A stretch of DNA of 64,000 bases. Source: Kordia sp. TARA_039_SRF. Its GTDB lineage: Bacteria > Bacteroidota > Bacteroidia > Flavobacteriales > Flavobacteriaceae. The notes under the pieces are model-generated. The model was given only the letters and a program-made list of their open reading frames with translations. It made no database searches and was not told where the DNA came from. Each line of letters starts with the position of its first letter. The first letter of the stretch is position 1. The position numbers and the translations under genes are program-made. Where the stretch lies: assembly GCA_006383075.2 (NCBI GenBank), contig SMNH02000006.1, forward strand, positions 3,899-67,898. The letters are read 5' to 3'. Shown piece after piece: positions 1 through 9,015 of the stretch.

Positions 1-1
1 T

Positions 2-700
2 TTCAAATCAATATTCATAGACAACATGGTATTCGCAACCTTCTTAGGAATGTGTTCGTACCTTGCTGTATCTAAAAAAGTATCTACTGCTGTCGGATTA
101 GGAGCTGCAGTAATCTTTGTACTTGCCATTACAGTACCGTTAAACTGGTTATTAGACCAATACATCTTACAGCCTAGTGCGTTGTCATGGTTAGGAGCAG
201 AATATGCAGATTACGATCTTAGTTTCTTATCCTTTATCATGTTTATTGCTACCATTGCAACCATGGTACAATTGGTAGAAATCATTGTAGAGAAGTTTTC
301 ACCATCACTATACAATTCATTAGGTATCTTTTTACCATTAATCGCGGTAAACTGTGCTATCTTAGGAGGTTCATTATTCATGCAATCTCGTGAAATCGCA
401 ACCTTAGGATTGGCTACAACGTACGGAGTCGGTTCAGGAATCGGATGGTTCTTAGCTATCTTGGCAATTGCGGCAATTCGTGAAAAAATCAGATACTCAG
501 CTGTTCCTGCACCATTAAGAGGTTTAGGAATTACCTTCATCATCACAGGATTAATGGCTATCGGATTTATGAGTTTTGGGGGAATGTTAACAGGTGGAGA
601 CGAATCTGAAGAAGCAAAAGACACTACAGCTCAAACAGAAACAATTCAAGACAATAGTACAGCAAAAGAAATCGCTAACAATACAAAAGTAATTAATTAA
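2..700 (+). CDS. nqrE: Na+-translocating NADH:quinone reductase subunit E (5' truncated)
   Basis: This is an integral membrane subunit of Na+-NQR, which oxidises NADH, reduces quinone and pumps Na+. The reading frame is open to the window edge: codons before the first ATG (position 26) read FKSIFIDN and run straight into [19 protein letters not shown], a characteristic NqrE stretch, so the true start lies upstream. Several hydrophobic helices follow (for example [17 protein letters not shown], with the conserved cysteine-containing membrane segments). After the last helix there is a polar tail of roughly 30 residues rich in E, T, Q and N, longer than in proteobacterial NqrE. The stop is 2 nt before nqrF, so the two are co-transcribed. 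The family assignment is very secure; only the N-terminus is missing. Confidence 0.96.
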   Translation, partial: FKSIFIDNMVFATFLGMCSYLAVSKKVSTAVGLGAAVIFVLAITVPLNWLLDQYILQPSALSWLGAEYADYDLSFLSFIMFIATIATMVQLVEIIVEKFSPSLYNSLGIFLPLIAVNCAILGGSLFMQSREIATLGLATTYGVGSGIGWFLAILAIAAIREKIRYSAVPAPLRGLGITFIITGLMAIGFMSFGGMLTGGDESEEAKDTTAQTETIQDNSTAKEIANNTKVIN

Positions 701-702
701 TT

Positions 703-2016
703 ATGATGATATTACAAGCAAGTACAACAGGAACAATCGTTGCTACAGTTGCAGCCTTCTTACTAATCATATTAGTATTGGTTTCACTATTGTTGTACGT
801 AAAACAAAAATTATCACCATCGGGTCCAGTAAAAATTACCATCAATGGTGAACGAGAAATAGAAGTTGCTTCAGGAGGAACCTTATTATCTACCCTTGGT
901 AGCGAAAAAATATTCTTACCATCAGCTTGTGGTGGTGGTGGAACATGTATTCAGTGTGAATGTCATGTATTAGAAGGTGGAGGAGAAGCTTTGCCAACGG
1001 AAACACCACACTTTACACGTAAAGAATTACAACACGGAGCGCGTTTGGCATGTCAAGTAAAAGTGAAGCAAGACATGGACATCACCATTCCAGAAGAAGT
1101 ATTCGGAATTAAAAAGTGGGAAGCTGTGGTTGTTCGTAACTATAACGTAGCTTCTTTTATTAAGGAATTCGTTGTTGAAATTCCAGAAGATATGGGATAC
1201 AAAGCAGGTGGATATATTCAAATTGAAATTCCTCCATGCGAAATAAAATACGAAGACATTGACATTACAGCGCATCCAGAAGAGCATGAAACGCCAGACA
1301 AGTTCCAAGCAGAATGGGATAAATTTGGATTATGGCCTTTAGTGATGAAAAATAATGAAACGGTGGAGCGTGCCTACTCTATGGCTTCGTACCCAGCAGA
1401 AGGACGTGAAATTATGTTGAACGTTCGTATTGCTACGCCACCATGGGACAGAGCTAAAAACCAATGGATGAATGTAAATCCAGGGGTGGCTTCATCGTAT
1501 ATTTTTGCGCAAAAGCCAGGTGATAAAGTAACTATTTCAGGACCTTACGGAGAATTCTTTATCAACGAATCGGACGCAGAAATGTTATACGTTGGTGGTG
1601 GAGCAGGAATGGCGCCAATGCGTTCACACTTGTACCACTTATTCAAAACCATTAAAACAGGAAGAAAAGTTACGTATTGGTACGGAGGACGTTCGAAGCG
1701 TGAGTTATTCTACATTGAACACTTTAGAGAATTGGAAAGAGACTTCCCGAACTTCAAATTCTACATGGCACTTTCTGAGCCGTTAGAAGAAGACAACTGG
1801 AAAGTTAAAAAAGATATCAACGACGAAGAAGGAGACGGTTTCGTAGGATTCATTCACAACTGTGTAATTGATAACTATCTAAACCATCACGAAGCACCAG
1901 AAGATATTGAATTATACTTCTGTGGACCACCATTAATGAACCAAGCCGTTCAAAAAATGGGAGAAGACTTCGGTATTCCAGATGAAAACATCCGATTTGA
2001 TGACTTCGGAGGGTAA
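703..2016 (+). CDS. nqrF: Na+-translocating NADH:quinone reductase subunit F
   Basis: NqrF is the NADH-oxidising entry subunit of Na+-NQR. The 437-residue protein has an N-terminal membrane anchor (about residues 10-33). A ferredoxin-type [2Fe-2S] domain follows, with cysteines at 76, 82, 85 and 117 (CGGGGTCIQC). The FAD-binding site is RAYSMASYP and the NADH-binding loop is YVGGGAGMAPMRS. The protein ends in the family-typical FDDFGG. Length and domain order are normal. It is the last gene of the nqr operon here and is followed by a clear terminator. Electrons pass from NADH through FAD and the 2Fe-2S centre to the flavins of NqrC and NqrB, which are attached by ApbE (encoded near 18.9 kb). 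Confidence 0.97.
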   Translation: MMILQASTTGTIVATVAAFLLIILVLVSLLLYVKQKLSPSGPVKITINGEREIEVASGGTLLSTLGSEKIFLPSACGGGGTCIQCECHVLEGGGEALPTETPHFTRKELQHGARLACQVKVKQDMDITIPEEVFGIKKWEAVVVRNYNVASFIKEFVVEIPEDMGYKAGGYIQIEIPPCEIKYEDIDITAHPEEHETPDKFQAEWDKFGLWPLVMKNNETVERAYSMASYPAEGREIMLNVRIATPPWDRAKNQWMNVNPGVASSYIFAQKPGDKVTISGPYGEFFINESDAEMLYVGGGAGMAPMRSHLYHLFKTIKTGRKVTYWYGGRSKRELFYIEHFRELERDFPNFKFYMALSEPLEEDNWKVKKDINDEEGDGFVGFIHNCVIDNYLNHHEAPEDIELYFCGPPLMNQAVQKMGEDFGIPDENIRFDDFGG

Positions 2017-2037
2017 AAATTACAACTTACATCATAC

Positions 2038-2069
2038 AAAAGGATCGCAACTACAGCGATCCTTTTTTT
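2038..2069 (+). terminator. Rho-independent terminator after nqrF
   Basis: A perfect 8-bp stem (AGGATCGC / GCGATCCT, 2041-2048 and 2056-2063) with a 7-nt loop is followed by a run of T. It lies 22 nt after the nqrF stop and closes the nqr operon. Confidence 0.9.
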
Positions 2070-2146
2070 ATGGGCATTATTAACACTTGATACTTTACAA
2101 ATAAGAAATAATCTACTTATCTTTAGGAATTATTATTACAATACAA

Positions 2147-4921
2147 ATGACTAAAAATTTTCTCTCCCTTTTATTCCTATTACTTTTCTCTTTTGGAATA
2201 ATCAACGCACAAAAAAAAGCAATTACACATAACGATTACGACCTTTGGAAAATAGTTGACAAAACCAAAATTTCCAACAAAGGAAAGCTGATTGTCTCCG
2301 AAATCATCACACGTACAGAACGCGGCGATGGATATTTGCAAGTGTACAACACAAAAAACAAAAAAACGGAACGCTTTTTCAATGGGAGCAAAAGTGCTAT
2401 TTCTCACGATGAAAAATTTGTCATCTTTCTGAAAAAAGTCAAGTATCAAACACAACGACTCGAAAAGAAAAACAAGGTGAAAAAAGAAGACAGAAAAAAA
2501 GAAGTATTGTACATATACGATGCGGAAAATAATGTCATATATGATTCCATTACACGCGTAAAATCGTTCAAGCTTCCTAAAAAGAATAGCGATTACTTGG
2601 TCATAGAAAAATTTAAAAATCCAAAAGACTCTATCAAAGGTGATAGTTTGCCAGCGTGGAAAAACAACTACGCGCTCGTCTACCATTTAAACAGTAAACA
2701 ACGAGATACACTATTCAATATTAAAGATTTCGTGGTTTCAGAGGAAGGAAATACATTGTATTACACAAAAAAACACGAGAAGAAGAAAAAGAAAGCAAAA
2801 GGTGTGTACGCCTTCAATACTGTTACAAAAGCGAACACAATCATTGATACAACGCGCTACGATTACAAAAAGTTAGCTGTTAACAAACAAGGAAATCAAT
2901 TGGCTTTTATTGCTGATAGAGATTCTACTAAAACAGATTCCGTACCCTATAAATTATACTTATACAAAGACAACTCATTAAAAATACTTGCCGATAACGA
3001 AGCAGCAGTTTTTGGAAAAGGACAAACATTAAGTGGCACAAAAAAGCTATTCTTTTCTGAAAATTTGAAGCGTTTATATTTCTATACGAAAGTAAAAAGC
3101 ATTCACGAAAAAGATACAACACTACTCGATGATGAAATTCCACAAGTTGATGTCTGGAATTGGCAGGACGAAATCACACAACCAAGACAAAAAGTAAACA
3201 AAAAGGATTTAGAAGAGGATAATCGTATGTATGTATATCACATCAACGAAAACCGCATCGTGAATTTGCAAGATGATAGTATTGATGAGGTTGAATTGTA
3301 TGATAAATACATGAAAACCTACGCTACAGGAGTTGACTATTCTCCTTACGCTATAGAAACGTGGAAAATGCCTTGGGAACGCGATATATATGCCATCAAT
3401 TTGGAAACAGGTGAAAAAAAATTGGTTTTAAAGAAAGTGCAAACAAGAATGGACATTTCTGAAGATGGAAACTATGGAATCTACTTTGATATTTCTACCA
3501 ACGATTGGATTTCAATAAATCTGAATACTTTAGCAAAACATAATATGACGCAAAGCATTCCTGCTAATTTTCATGATGTGGAAAATGATGTGCCTGCGCC
3601 AGCTTCAGCGTATGGCTCAGGTGGTTTTAATAAAAACGGAAATCTATTATTGTACAGTCAATATGATATTTGGGAAGTTTCATTAGATGGGAAAAATCAA
3701 CCAAAAAACATTACCAAAAACGGCAAAAAGAATAAAATCAAATTTGCTACCATGCGATTGGGTGAAAATCCTTGGTTGGCGACGTATGTGGATGGTAAAC
3801 TTTTAATTAAAGGTTTTAATGAAAAAAACAAGGCGACAGGCGTCTATTTATTGAATGATAATGGTAAGCTGAAAGAGAAAATTAAGCCAGATTCCTATCT
3901 TATCATGGACTTTAAAAAAGCGCTAGAAGCAGATGTTTTGACTTTCACAAAGCAAAACTTTAATATATTTGAAGATGTGCATGTAACCACTAACGATTTT
4001 AAATCGCATGCTAAAATTACAAACGTAAATCCGCATGAAAAAGATTTTAAATGGGGAACTGCCGAATTGGTTTCGTGGAACGCATATGACGGTACAAAAC
4101 TAGAAGGAATCGTATACAAACCTGAAGACTTTGATGCCTCAAAAAAATATCCGATGATTACATACTTTTATGAACGAAATGCAGAAAGACTTCATAATCA
4201 CTATTCACCAAGACCAAGTGCTTCTACGGTTGATAAAACCTACTTAGTAAGTAATGATTATATCGTATTCGTTCCAGACATCGTTTACAAAACAGGACAA
4301 CCTGGCGATGATGCGTACAACTGTATAGTTTCTGGTGTAGAAATGATGGAAAAAACAGGCTATATCGATAGTAACCTTATGGCAATTCAAGGACAAAGTT
4401 GGGGCGGTTACCAAGTAGCATATCTTATCACAAAAACAAATAAATTCAAAGCTGCGATGGCTGGCGCGCCCGTAAGTAATATGACTTCTGCCTATGGTGG
4501 AATTCGCTGGGGAAGCGGACTGAGTCGAATGTTTCAATATGAAAAAACCCAAAGTCGTATCGGAACAGATTTGTGGGACGGATTTGATTTATACGTAAAA
4601 AATTCACCATTATTTCACTTGCCAAATGTAGAAACGCCGCTACTCATTATGCATAATGACAATGATGGAGCGGTACCATATTATCAAGGAATTGAACTTT
4701 TTATGGGAATGCGCCGATTGAAGAAGCCTGTTTGGATGTTGGTGTATAATAATGAGGCGCACAATCTTCGGAAAATGAAAAACAAGCAAGATTTATCCAT
4801 CAGAATGATGCAGTTTTTTGACCACTACCTAAAAGACGCGCCAGCGCCAATTTGGATGACCAAAGGTGTTCCGCGCTCGGAAAAAGGAGTCAATCTTGGA
4901 TATGAGCTAGATAAAAGCTAA
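2147..4921 (+). CDS. Secreted S9 family (prolyl oligopeptidase) peptidase
   Basis: The 924-residue protein begins with a Sec signal peptide (MTKNFLSLLFLLLFSFGIINAQ), so it is exported. A long N-terminal region, probably a beta-propeller, precedes a C-terminal alpha/beta-hydrolase domain. The catalytic triad is visible: Ser751 in GQSWGGYQ, Asp840 in HNDNDGAVP and His872 in NNEAHNL. Family knowledge suggests cleavage of short peptides by a serine mechanism in the periplasm or at the cell surface, which suits a peptide-using flavobacterium. It stands alone between two terminators, so it is probably monocistronic. Its substrate cannot be predicted beyond the S9 family. Confidence 0.93.
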   Translation: MTKNFLSLLFLLLFSFGIINAQKKAITHNDYDLWKIVDKTKISNKGKLIVSEIITRTERGDGYLQVYNTKNKKTERFFNGSKSAISHDEKFVIFLKKVKYQTQRLEKKNKVKKEDRKKEVLYIYDAENNVIYDSITRVKSFKLPKKNSDYLVIEKFKNPKDSIKGDSLPAWKNNYALVYHLNSKQRDTLFNIKDFVVSEEGNTLYYTKKHEKKKKKAKGVYAFNTVTKANTIIDTTRYDYKKLAVNKQGNQLAFIADRDSTKTDSVPYKLYLYKDNSLKILADNEAAVFGKGQTLSGTKKLFFSENLKRLYFYTKVKSIHEKDTTLLDDEIPQVDVWNWQDEITQPRQKVNKKDLEEDNRMYVYHINENRIVNLQDDSIDEVELYDKYMKTYATGVDYSPYAIETWKMPWERDIYAINLETGEKKLVLKKVQTRMDISEDGNYGIYFDISTNDWISINLNTLAKHNMTQSIPANFHDVENDVPAPASAYGSGGFNKNGNLLLYSQYDIWEVSLDGKNQPKNITKNGKKNKIKFATMRLGENPWLATYVDGKLLIKGFNEKNKATGVYLLNDNGKLKEKIKPDSYLIMDFKKALEADVLTFTKQNFNIFEDVHVTTNDFKSHAKITNVNPHEKDFKWGTAELVSWNAYDGTKLEGIVYKPEDFDASKKYPMITYFYERNAERLHNHYSPRPSASTVDKTYLVSNDYIVFVPDIVYKTGQPGDDAYNCIVSGVEMMEKTGYIDSNLMAIQGQSWGGYQVAYLITKTNKFKAAMAGAPVSNMTSAYGGIRWGSGLSRMFQYEKTQSRIGTDLWDGFDLYVKNSPLFHLPNVETPLLIMHNDNDGAVPYYQGIELFMGMRRLKKPVWMLVYNNEAHNLRKMKNKQDLSIRMMQFFDHYLKDAPAPIWMTKGVPRSEKGVNLGYELDKS

Positions 4922-4973
4922 AGCGCTATACAGAAGCTTTTTCAAAAAGCTGAAAAAATAATTCAAAAAAATA

Positions 4974-5016
4974 CCTCGTCATACTTGCAGTAAAGTTTAG
5001 TGTGACGAGTTTTTTA
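4974..5016 (+). terminator. Terminator after the S9 peptidase gene
   Basis: The stem CTCGTCA / TGACGAG (4975-4981 and 5003-5009) is followed by GTTTTTTA. It lies about 50 nt after the S9 stop and insulates the hydrogenase genes from the upstream gene. Confidence 0.8.
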
Positions 5017-5295
5017 TATGCTTGTTAGTTAAAGATGCTGATTCTTTCTTTATAAAAATCACGTCAACCGTTATTCTTTCTTGAATGATTATTTTGTAAG
5101 AATATGTTTTCTAAAAAAACAAAGAATACTCTTTCTTTTACAGAGACTTTTTTTAAGATTCTTAAAATTGCTAGTAATCAATTGTTTAGAACAAAAATAA
5201 ATAACGATTTAATTATGAAAAATTCAATAAAACCGTTAAAAAAATAAACGGTATGCATTATATTCATTAAATTTTTTTAACTAAATCAATCATTT
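5017..5295 (+). promoter_or_regulatory. Upstream region of the hydrogenase genes with repeated half-sites
   Basis: This AT-rich leader lies before the hydrogenase small subunit. AACCGTT occurs at 5066-5072 and again at 5231-5237, and the second copy faces AACGGT at 5247-5252, giving an inverted repeat with ACCGTT arms. A separate perfect palindrome, TTTAAGATTCTTAAA, is at 5152-5166. These could be operator sites for a hydrogenase regulator, but that is inference. I see no clean TTG / TAnnTTTG promoter pair and no sigma-54 -24/-12 box. No gene is visible. Confidence 0.35.
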
Positions 5296-6255
5296 ATGGC
5301 TAACGTTTTATGGTTACAAGGAGGAGCATGTAGTGGAAACACGATGTCTTTTCTGAACGCGGAAGAACCAACCGTTGTAGAGCTGATCACTGATTTTGGT
5401 CTCAATATACTTTGGCATCCAACAACTGGATTGCAAATTGGAGATCAAGTACAAGATTTACTAAAAGATATTCTAGCAGGAAAAACCCAAATGGATATTT
5501 TAGTATATGAAGGCTCATTAATTGAAGGACCTAATGGTACAGGTTCTATGAATTATTTTGCAGATCGTCCAATGAAAGATTGGATAAAGGAACTTTCGGA
5601 AGTAGCAGGTTATGTTGTTGCCATAGGAGATTGTGCTACTTGGGGAGGAATTCCTGCGGTTCCACCAAATCCTAGTGAATCTACAGGATTGCAATTTCAC
5701 AAAAAAGAAAAAGGAGGTTTTCTAGGAGCCAATTATGTTTCCAAAGGAGGATTGCCTGTTATCAACATTCCTGGCTGTCCAGCGCATCCTGATTGGATAA
5801 CTCAAATATTAGTAGCAATTGCAGTTGGAAGAATTGGAGATGTAGTTATTGATGATTATCACAGACCAAAAACATTCTTTACAGATTTCGTTCAAGATGG
5901 ATGTACCAACGTGACAAACTTTGCTCAAAAAGTAGATGGAAACTTCGGAAAACGCGGTGGCTGTCTCTTCTATGAAGTCGGTTGTCGTGGACCAATGACG
6001 CGCGCTAGTTGTAACAATATATTGTGGAATCGTCAATCAAGTAAAACTCGTTCCAATCATCCATGTTTGGGATGTACAGAACCTGGTTTTCCACACAATG
6101 ACTTGATGAAAGGAAGCGTATTTAAAACCATGAAATACATGGGCGTTTTTCCAAAAGAAGTTCCTACAGGAAGAAACAGACTTGCATATTACATGGAAGC
6201 AGGATTCCAAAAAATATTGCCTACCAATAAAAAAATAATGGAAACATCTAAATAA
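5296..6255 (+). CDS. hupS: Uptake [NiFe]-hydrogenase small subunit, group 2a type
   Basis: This is the electron-transfer subunit of an H2-oxidising hydrogenase. The 319-residue protein resembles cyanobacterial HupS and mycobacterial HucS, with LQGGACSGNTMSFLNAEEPT at the start, GDCATWGGIPA, INIPGCPAHPDWITQI and GCRGPMT. There is no Tat signal, so the enzyme is cytoplasmic. Cysteines suitable as Fe-S ligands are 12, 113, 161, 203, 223, 230, 239, 257 and 260. Two usual ligands are changed: the second Cys of the CxxC near the N-terminus is Asn15, and the distal-cluster His is Gln200. Both changes occur in group 2a. There is a 19-nt gap to hupL. The subgroup is assigned from remembered family sequences, not from a tree. 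Confidence 0.95.
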   Translation: MANVLWLQGGACSGNTMSFLNAEEPTVVELITDFGLNILWHPTTGLQIGDQVQDLLKDILAGKTQMDILVYEGSLIEGPNGTGSMNYFADRPMKDWIKELSEVAGYVVAIGDCATWGGIPAVPPNPSESTGLQFHKKEKGGFLGANYVSKGGLPVINIPGCPAHPDWITQILVAIAVGRIGDVVIDDYHRPKTFFTDFVQDGCTNVTNFAQKVDGNFGKRGGCLFYEVGCRGPMTRASCNNILWNRQSSKTRSNHPCLGCTEPGFPHNDLMKGSVFKTMKYMGVFPKEVPTGRNRLAYYMEAGFQKILPTNKKIMETSK

Positions 6256-6274
6256 TCATTTTAAAAACATAAAA

Positions 6275-7870
6275 ATGTCAGTAAAAGAATTAAATATATC
6301 ACCAGTAGGAAGAGTTGAAGGAGATTTAGATGTTAAGGTGTACATAGATAATGGTAAAGTAACTCGTGCACATACGCAAGCAGCTATGTTTAGAGGCTTT
6401 GAGAAAATTATGGCAGGGAAAGATCCGCAGTCAGGACTAATTGTAACACCTAGAATTTGTGGGATTTGCGGAGGTTCACACTTATATTGTGCTTCCTCAG
6501 CTTTAGACACTGCTTGGGGAACAAAACTATCTCCAAATGCTTTATTACTTAGAGCTATTGGGCAAGCTACAGAAACCATACAAAGTATTCCGCGTTGGTT
6601 TTATGCAATATTTGCTACGGATATGGCAAACAAAAAATTTGCAGATAAACCTCTATACCAAGAAGTCGTAAAACGTTGGTCTGCCTATGTGGGCGAAACA
6701 TTTCAAATAGGATTGACGGCGAGTGGACTGCCTGTACAAGTATATGCATTATTTGGTGGACAATGGCCGCATTCAAGTTATATGGTGCCTGGTGGTGTAA
6801 TGTGCGCACCTACGCTAAAAGATATTACGCGAGCGCATGCTATTATGACGCAATTTAAAAATGATTGGCTAGAGCCTGTTTGGTTAGGTTGCTCTATTGA
6901 ACGCTATCTCAAAATCAAATCTTGGGATGATATGTTAGCTTGGATGGATGAAAGTGAATCTCATAAAAATAGTGACTTAGGATTGCTTATCAGAGCTGGT
7001 TTGGAATTTGGACTAGATACTTTTGGAAAAGGAGTAGGTAAATTTTTAGCCTTTGGAACCTATCTGCACAAAGACTTATACAACAACCCAACAATAGAAG
7101 GTAGAAACAAAGCACTCATCAGTTCAAGTGGTTATTTTGATGGTGAAAATTGGCATGAATTCGATCATCTAAAAGTTAGTGAACACGTAAAACATTCTTG
7201 GTACAACAATCAAGAAGACGGACTACATCCTTGGGACGAACCATTACCAACACCAGCAAAATCGCAAACATTACACGATTCAGATTTTGATGGACAATAT
7301 AGCTGGTCAAAAGCACCGCGTTACGACGGACAAGCTGTAGAAGCAGGACCAATGGCGCGTTGTATCATGAACGGAAATCCAAACAATTTAGATCATCAAA
7401 TAAAAGATCCATTCTTTATTGATGCTTATCGCAAACTTGGAGGCGCAAGTGTCTTTACACGTGTACTTGCACGTGTCCACGAAGCACCAAGACTATACAC
7501 ATTAATCGATCAATGGTTGTCTGAAATTGACTTAGATGGAGAATTTTACATCAAGCCAGTTGAAAAAGATGGAAAAGGTTTTGGAGCAACAGAAGCAGCG
7601 CGTGGAGCCTTAGCACATTGGATTGAAATAGAAGGTGGTGTTATTAAAAACTATCAAGTAATGGCTCCAACAACTTGGAACGTAGGACCTAATGATGGAA
7701 ATGATAATCCAGGACCTATTGAAGCAGCTTTAGAAGGTACTGACATTGAAGATCCGGCAGATCCTGTAGAAGTAGGAATGGTAGCACGCTCTTTTGATTC
7801 GTGTTTGGTATGTACAGTACATGCACATGACGAACAAAGCGGCGTTGAACTATCAAGATTTAAAATATAA
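6275..7870 (+). CDS. hupL: Uptake [NiFe]-hydrogenase large subunit, group 2a type
   Basis: This catalytic subunit holds the Ni-Fe(CN)2CO centre that splits H2. The 531-residue protein has the N-terminal L1 motif RICGICGGSH (Cys62, Cys65) and the C-terminal L2 motif DSCLVCTVH (Cys510, Cys513, His516). A 15-residue tail follows His516 (AHDEQSGVELSRFKI); family knowledge says it is cut off by a dedicated protease after nickel insertion, and that protease is encoded just downstream. L2 has Ser instead of the commoner Pro, as in group 2a enzymes. The full length and intact motifs suggest an active enzyme. It is co-transcribed with hupS and followed by a strong terminator. Confidence 0.96.
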   Translation: MSVKELNISPVGRVEGDLDVKVYIDNGKVTRAHTQAAMFRGFEKIMAGKDPQSGLIVTPRICGICGGSHLYCASSALDTAWGTKLSPNALLLRAIGQATETIQSIPRWFYAIFATDMANKKFADKPLYQEVVKRWSAYVGETFQIGLTASGLPVQVYALFGGQWPHSSYMVPGGVMCAPTLKDITRAHAIMTQFKNDWLEPVWLGCSIERYLKIKSWDDMLAWMDESESHKNSDLGLLIRAGLEFGLDTFGKGVGKFLAFGTYLHKDLYNNPTIEGRNKALISSSGYFDGENWHEFDHLKVSEHVKHSWYNNQEDGLHPWDEPLPTPAKSQTLHDSDFDGQYSWSKAPRYDGQAVEAGPMARCIMNGNPNNLDHQIKDPFFIDAYRKLGGASVFTRVLARVHEAPRLYTLIDQWLSEIDLDGEFYIKPVEKDGKGFGATEAARGALAHWIEIEGGVIKNYQVMAPTTWNVGPNDGNDNPGPIEAALEGTDIEDPADPVEVGMVARSFDSCLVCTVHAHDEQSGVELSRFKI

Positions 7871-7891
7871 AACTTAAAATCAGACGGTTAT

Positions 7892-7929
7892 AAAACTTTC
7901 TTGAGGCTCACTTCTCAAGAAAGTTTTTT
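7892..7929 (+). terminator. Strong hairpin terminator or attenuator between hydrogenase structural and accessory genes
   Basis: A perfect 14-bp stem (7892-7905 AAAACTTTCTTGAG, 7914-7927 CTCAAGAAAGTTTT) has an 8-nt loop and ends in a T run. It lies 21 nt after hupL and 41 nt before the protease gene. Partial read-through would give much more hupSL mRNA than accessory mRNA, matching the catalytic need for maturation factors. No separate promoter with a clean consensus is visible for the downstream genes. Confidence 0.88.
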
Positions 7930-7970
7930 AGTTTACGTAAAATAATCTGTTAAATAAAAAAAAGATACAC

Positions 7971-8447
7971 GTGAAAACAGCCATAATGGGTTTTGGAAAT
8001 CCTGTACGAAGTGATGATGCTATAGGAATTTATGTGATAGAGCAGCTAAAAAAAATCATTGGAGACAATGAAAATATCAGCATATTTGATATGGGAACCG
8101 CGGCTTTTGAAGTATTATTCGGATTAAAAGGACATCAGAAAATTATTTTGGTTGATGCAGTCATCAACACAAACGAACCTGTTGGAACGTTATTTAAAGT
8201 GCCTGCCGAAGAAGTGATGCGTGCGCCTAAAGATGATCCAATGGTATTTTTACACGGAATGAAGTGGGATCAGGCGTTGTCGTATGCTAAAAAAATATTG
8301 CAAGACGAATACCCTGAGGATATTCAAGTTTATTTAATTGCCGTTGAAAATACACGATTGGAAGTAGAGCTGAGCAAAGAAGTACAAGATGCTGGAGATA
8401 AAGTAGTACGGCATGTATTGAATGACTTGCAAATTTCGGTTGGTTAA
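7971..8447 (+). CDS. Hydrogenase maturation protease for the large subunit
   Basis: This 158-residue HyaD/HybD/HoxW-family endopeptidase removes the C-terminal tail of HupL after nickel insertion. The start reads MGFGNPVRSDDAIG, the family's N-terminal motif. Nickel-sensing residues by alignment with HybD are Asp15 or Asp16, Asp62 (VDAV) and His95 (FLHGMKW). Translation is taken from a GTG at 7971, because the next ATG (7986) would cut into the first beta strand. Its stop overlaps the next start by one base (TAATG), so the genes are translationally coupled. The gene name varies between organisms (hupD, hoxW, hucD), so no symbol is assigned. Confidence 0.93.
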   Translation: MKTAIMGFGNPVRSDDAIGIYVIEQLKKIIGDNENISIFDMGTAAFEVLFGLKGHQKIILVDAVINTNEPVGTLFKVPAEEVMRAPKDDPMVFLHGMKWDQALSYAKKILQDEYPEDIQVYLIAVENTRLEVELSKEVQDAGDKVVRHVLNDLQISVG

Positions 8448-8758
8448 TGGTGTCATTAAAGTCATCACACATATATTTAAACAATGAGTTGGTAAAAACT
8501 GTATTTGGCAACATTCATTATGCGTATGCAGTATACAATTCGAATCAAAAACAATTATTGATAACACCAGTTTCAAGTCAATGGTTTGTAAAAATGTATG
8601 AAAGTCCAGCGCAATTTTTATTAAAAGATCGCAACTTAAAAGGAGATAAAACATTGGCAATTCGCGAAATTTTAATTGATAATGATTTAGATACTTCTGA
8701 TAGAAATTTAGAATTCGAACTTGTAGAAAAAACGAGTTTATTAAAAATAATACTATGA
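8447..8758 (+). CDS. Hydrogenase-operon protein of unknown function (103 aa)
   Basis: I do not recognise a family. The 103-residue protein has no signal peptide, membrane helix or cysteine pair. It is an alternation of short beta-like and polar segments (YLNNELVKTVFGNIHYAYAV, then KQLLITPVSSQWFVKMY), consistent with a small cytoplasmic alpha/beta protein. Its start overlaps the protease stop by one base and its stop overlaps the next start by 4 bases (ATGA), so it belongs to the hydrogenase accessory operon. From memory, small unknown genes sit at the same place in group 2a operons of other phyla, which suggests a role in assembly or electron transfer specific to this subgroup; this is inference. 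Confidence 0.8.
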   Translation: MVSLKSSHIYLNNELVKTVFGNIHYAYAVYNSNQKQLLITPVSSQWFVKMYESPAQFLLKDRNLKGDKTLAIREILIDNDLDTSDRNLEFELVEKTSLLKIIL

Positions 8759-9015
8759 CGCAATCTGAAAATGATAAATGGTTGATGGATGCAGAAGTGC
8801 AAAGTCAAATTACCTATGAAAAAGGGCGTTGGGTAGTATCTTTAATTTTTATCGACACAAAAGATCCAAATCGTATCCTAATCAAAAAAATAAACGATTA
8901 CCGTTCTCAACGCTTGGCAGAAATTGCAGCGTTACACATGAAAAATACAGCAGCAAAAGATGTTCGTGGAACACAAAAAGTAACAAAAGATGCTTACAAT
9001 TTTAACAACAACTAA
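8755..9015 (+). CDS. Hydrogenase-operon protein of unknown function (86 aa)
   Basis: This is an unrecognised 86-residue protein. The first half is beta-like (YEKGRWVVSLIFIDTKDPNR) and the second half is a basic amphipathic helix (RSQRLAEIAALHMKNTAAKD) ending in a polar, Asn-rich tail. It has no cysteines and no signal peptide. It overlaps the upstream gene by ATGA and the downstream TPR gene by 26 nt, the tightest packing in the operon, implying coupled translation and perhaps a stoichiometric complex with the TPR protein. It could be a small adaptor of the hydrogenase, but no function can be assigned from sequence alone. Confidence 0.78.
   Translation: MTQSENDKWLMDAEVQSQITYEKGRWVVSLIFIDTKDPNRILIKKINDYRSQRLAEIAALHMKNTAAKDVRGTQKVTKDAYNFNNN

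Noticed and set aside
5296-6255. Tat-exported periplasmic hydrogenase
   Set aside because: The small subunit starts directly at the Fe-S motif (Cys12) with no RRxFxK signal and no upstream in-frame start that would add one.
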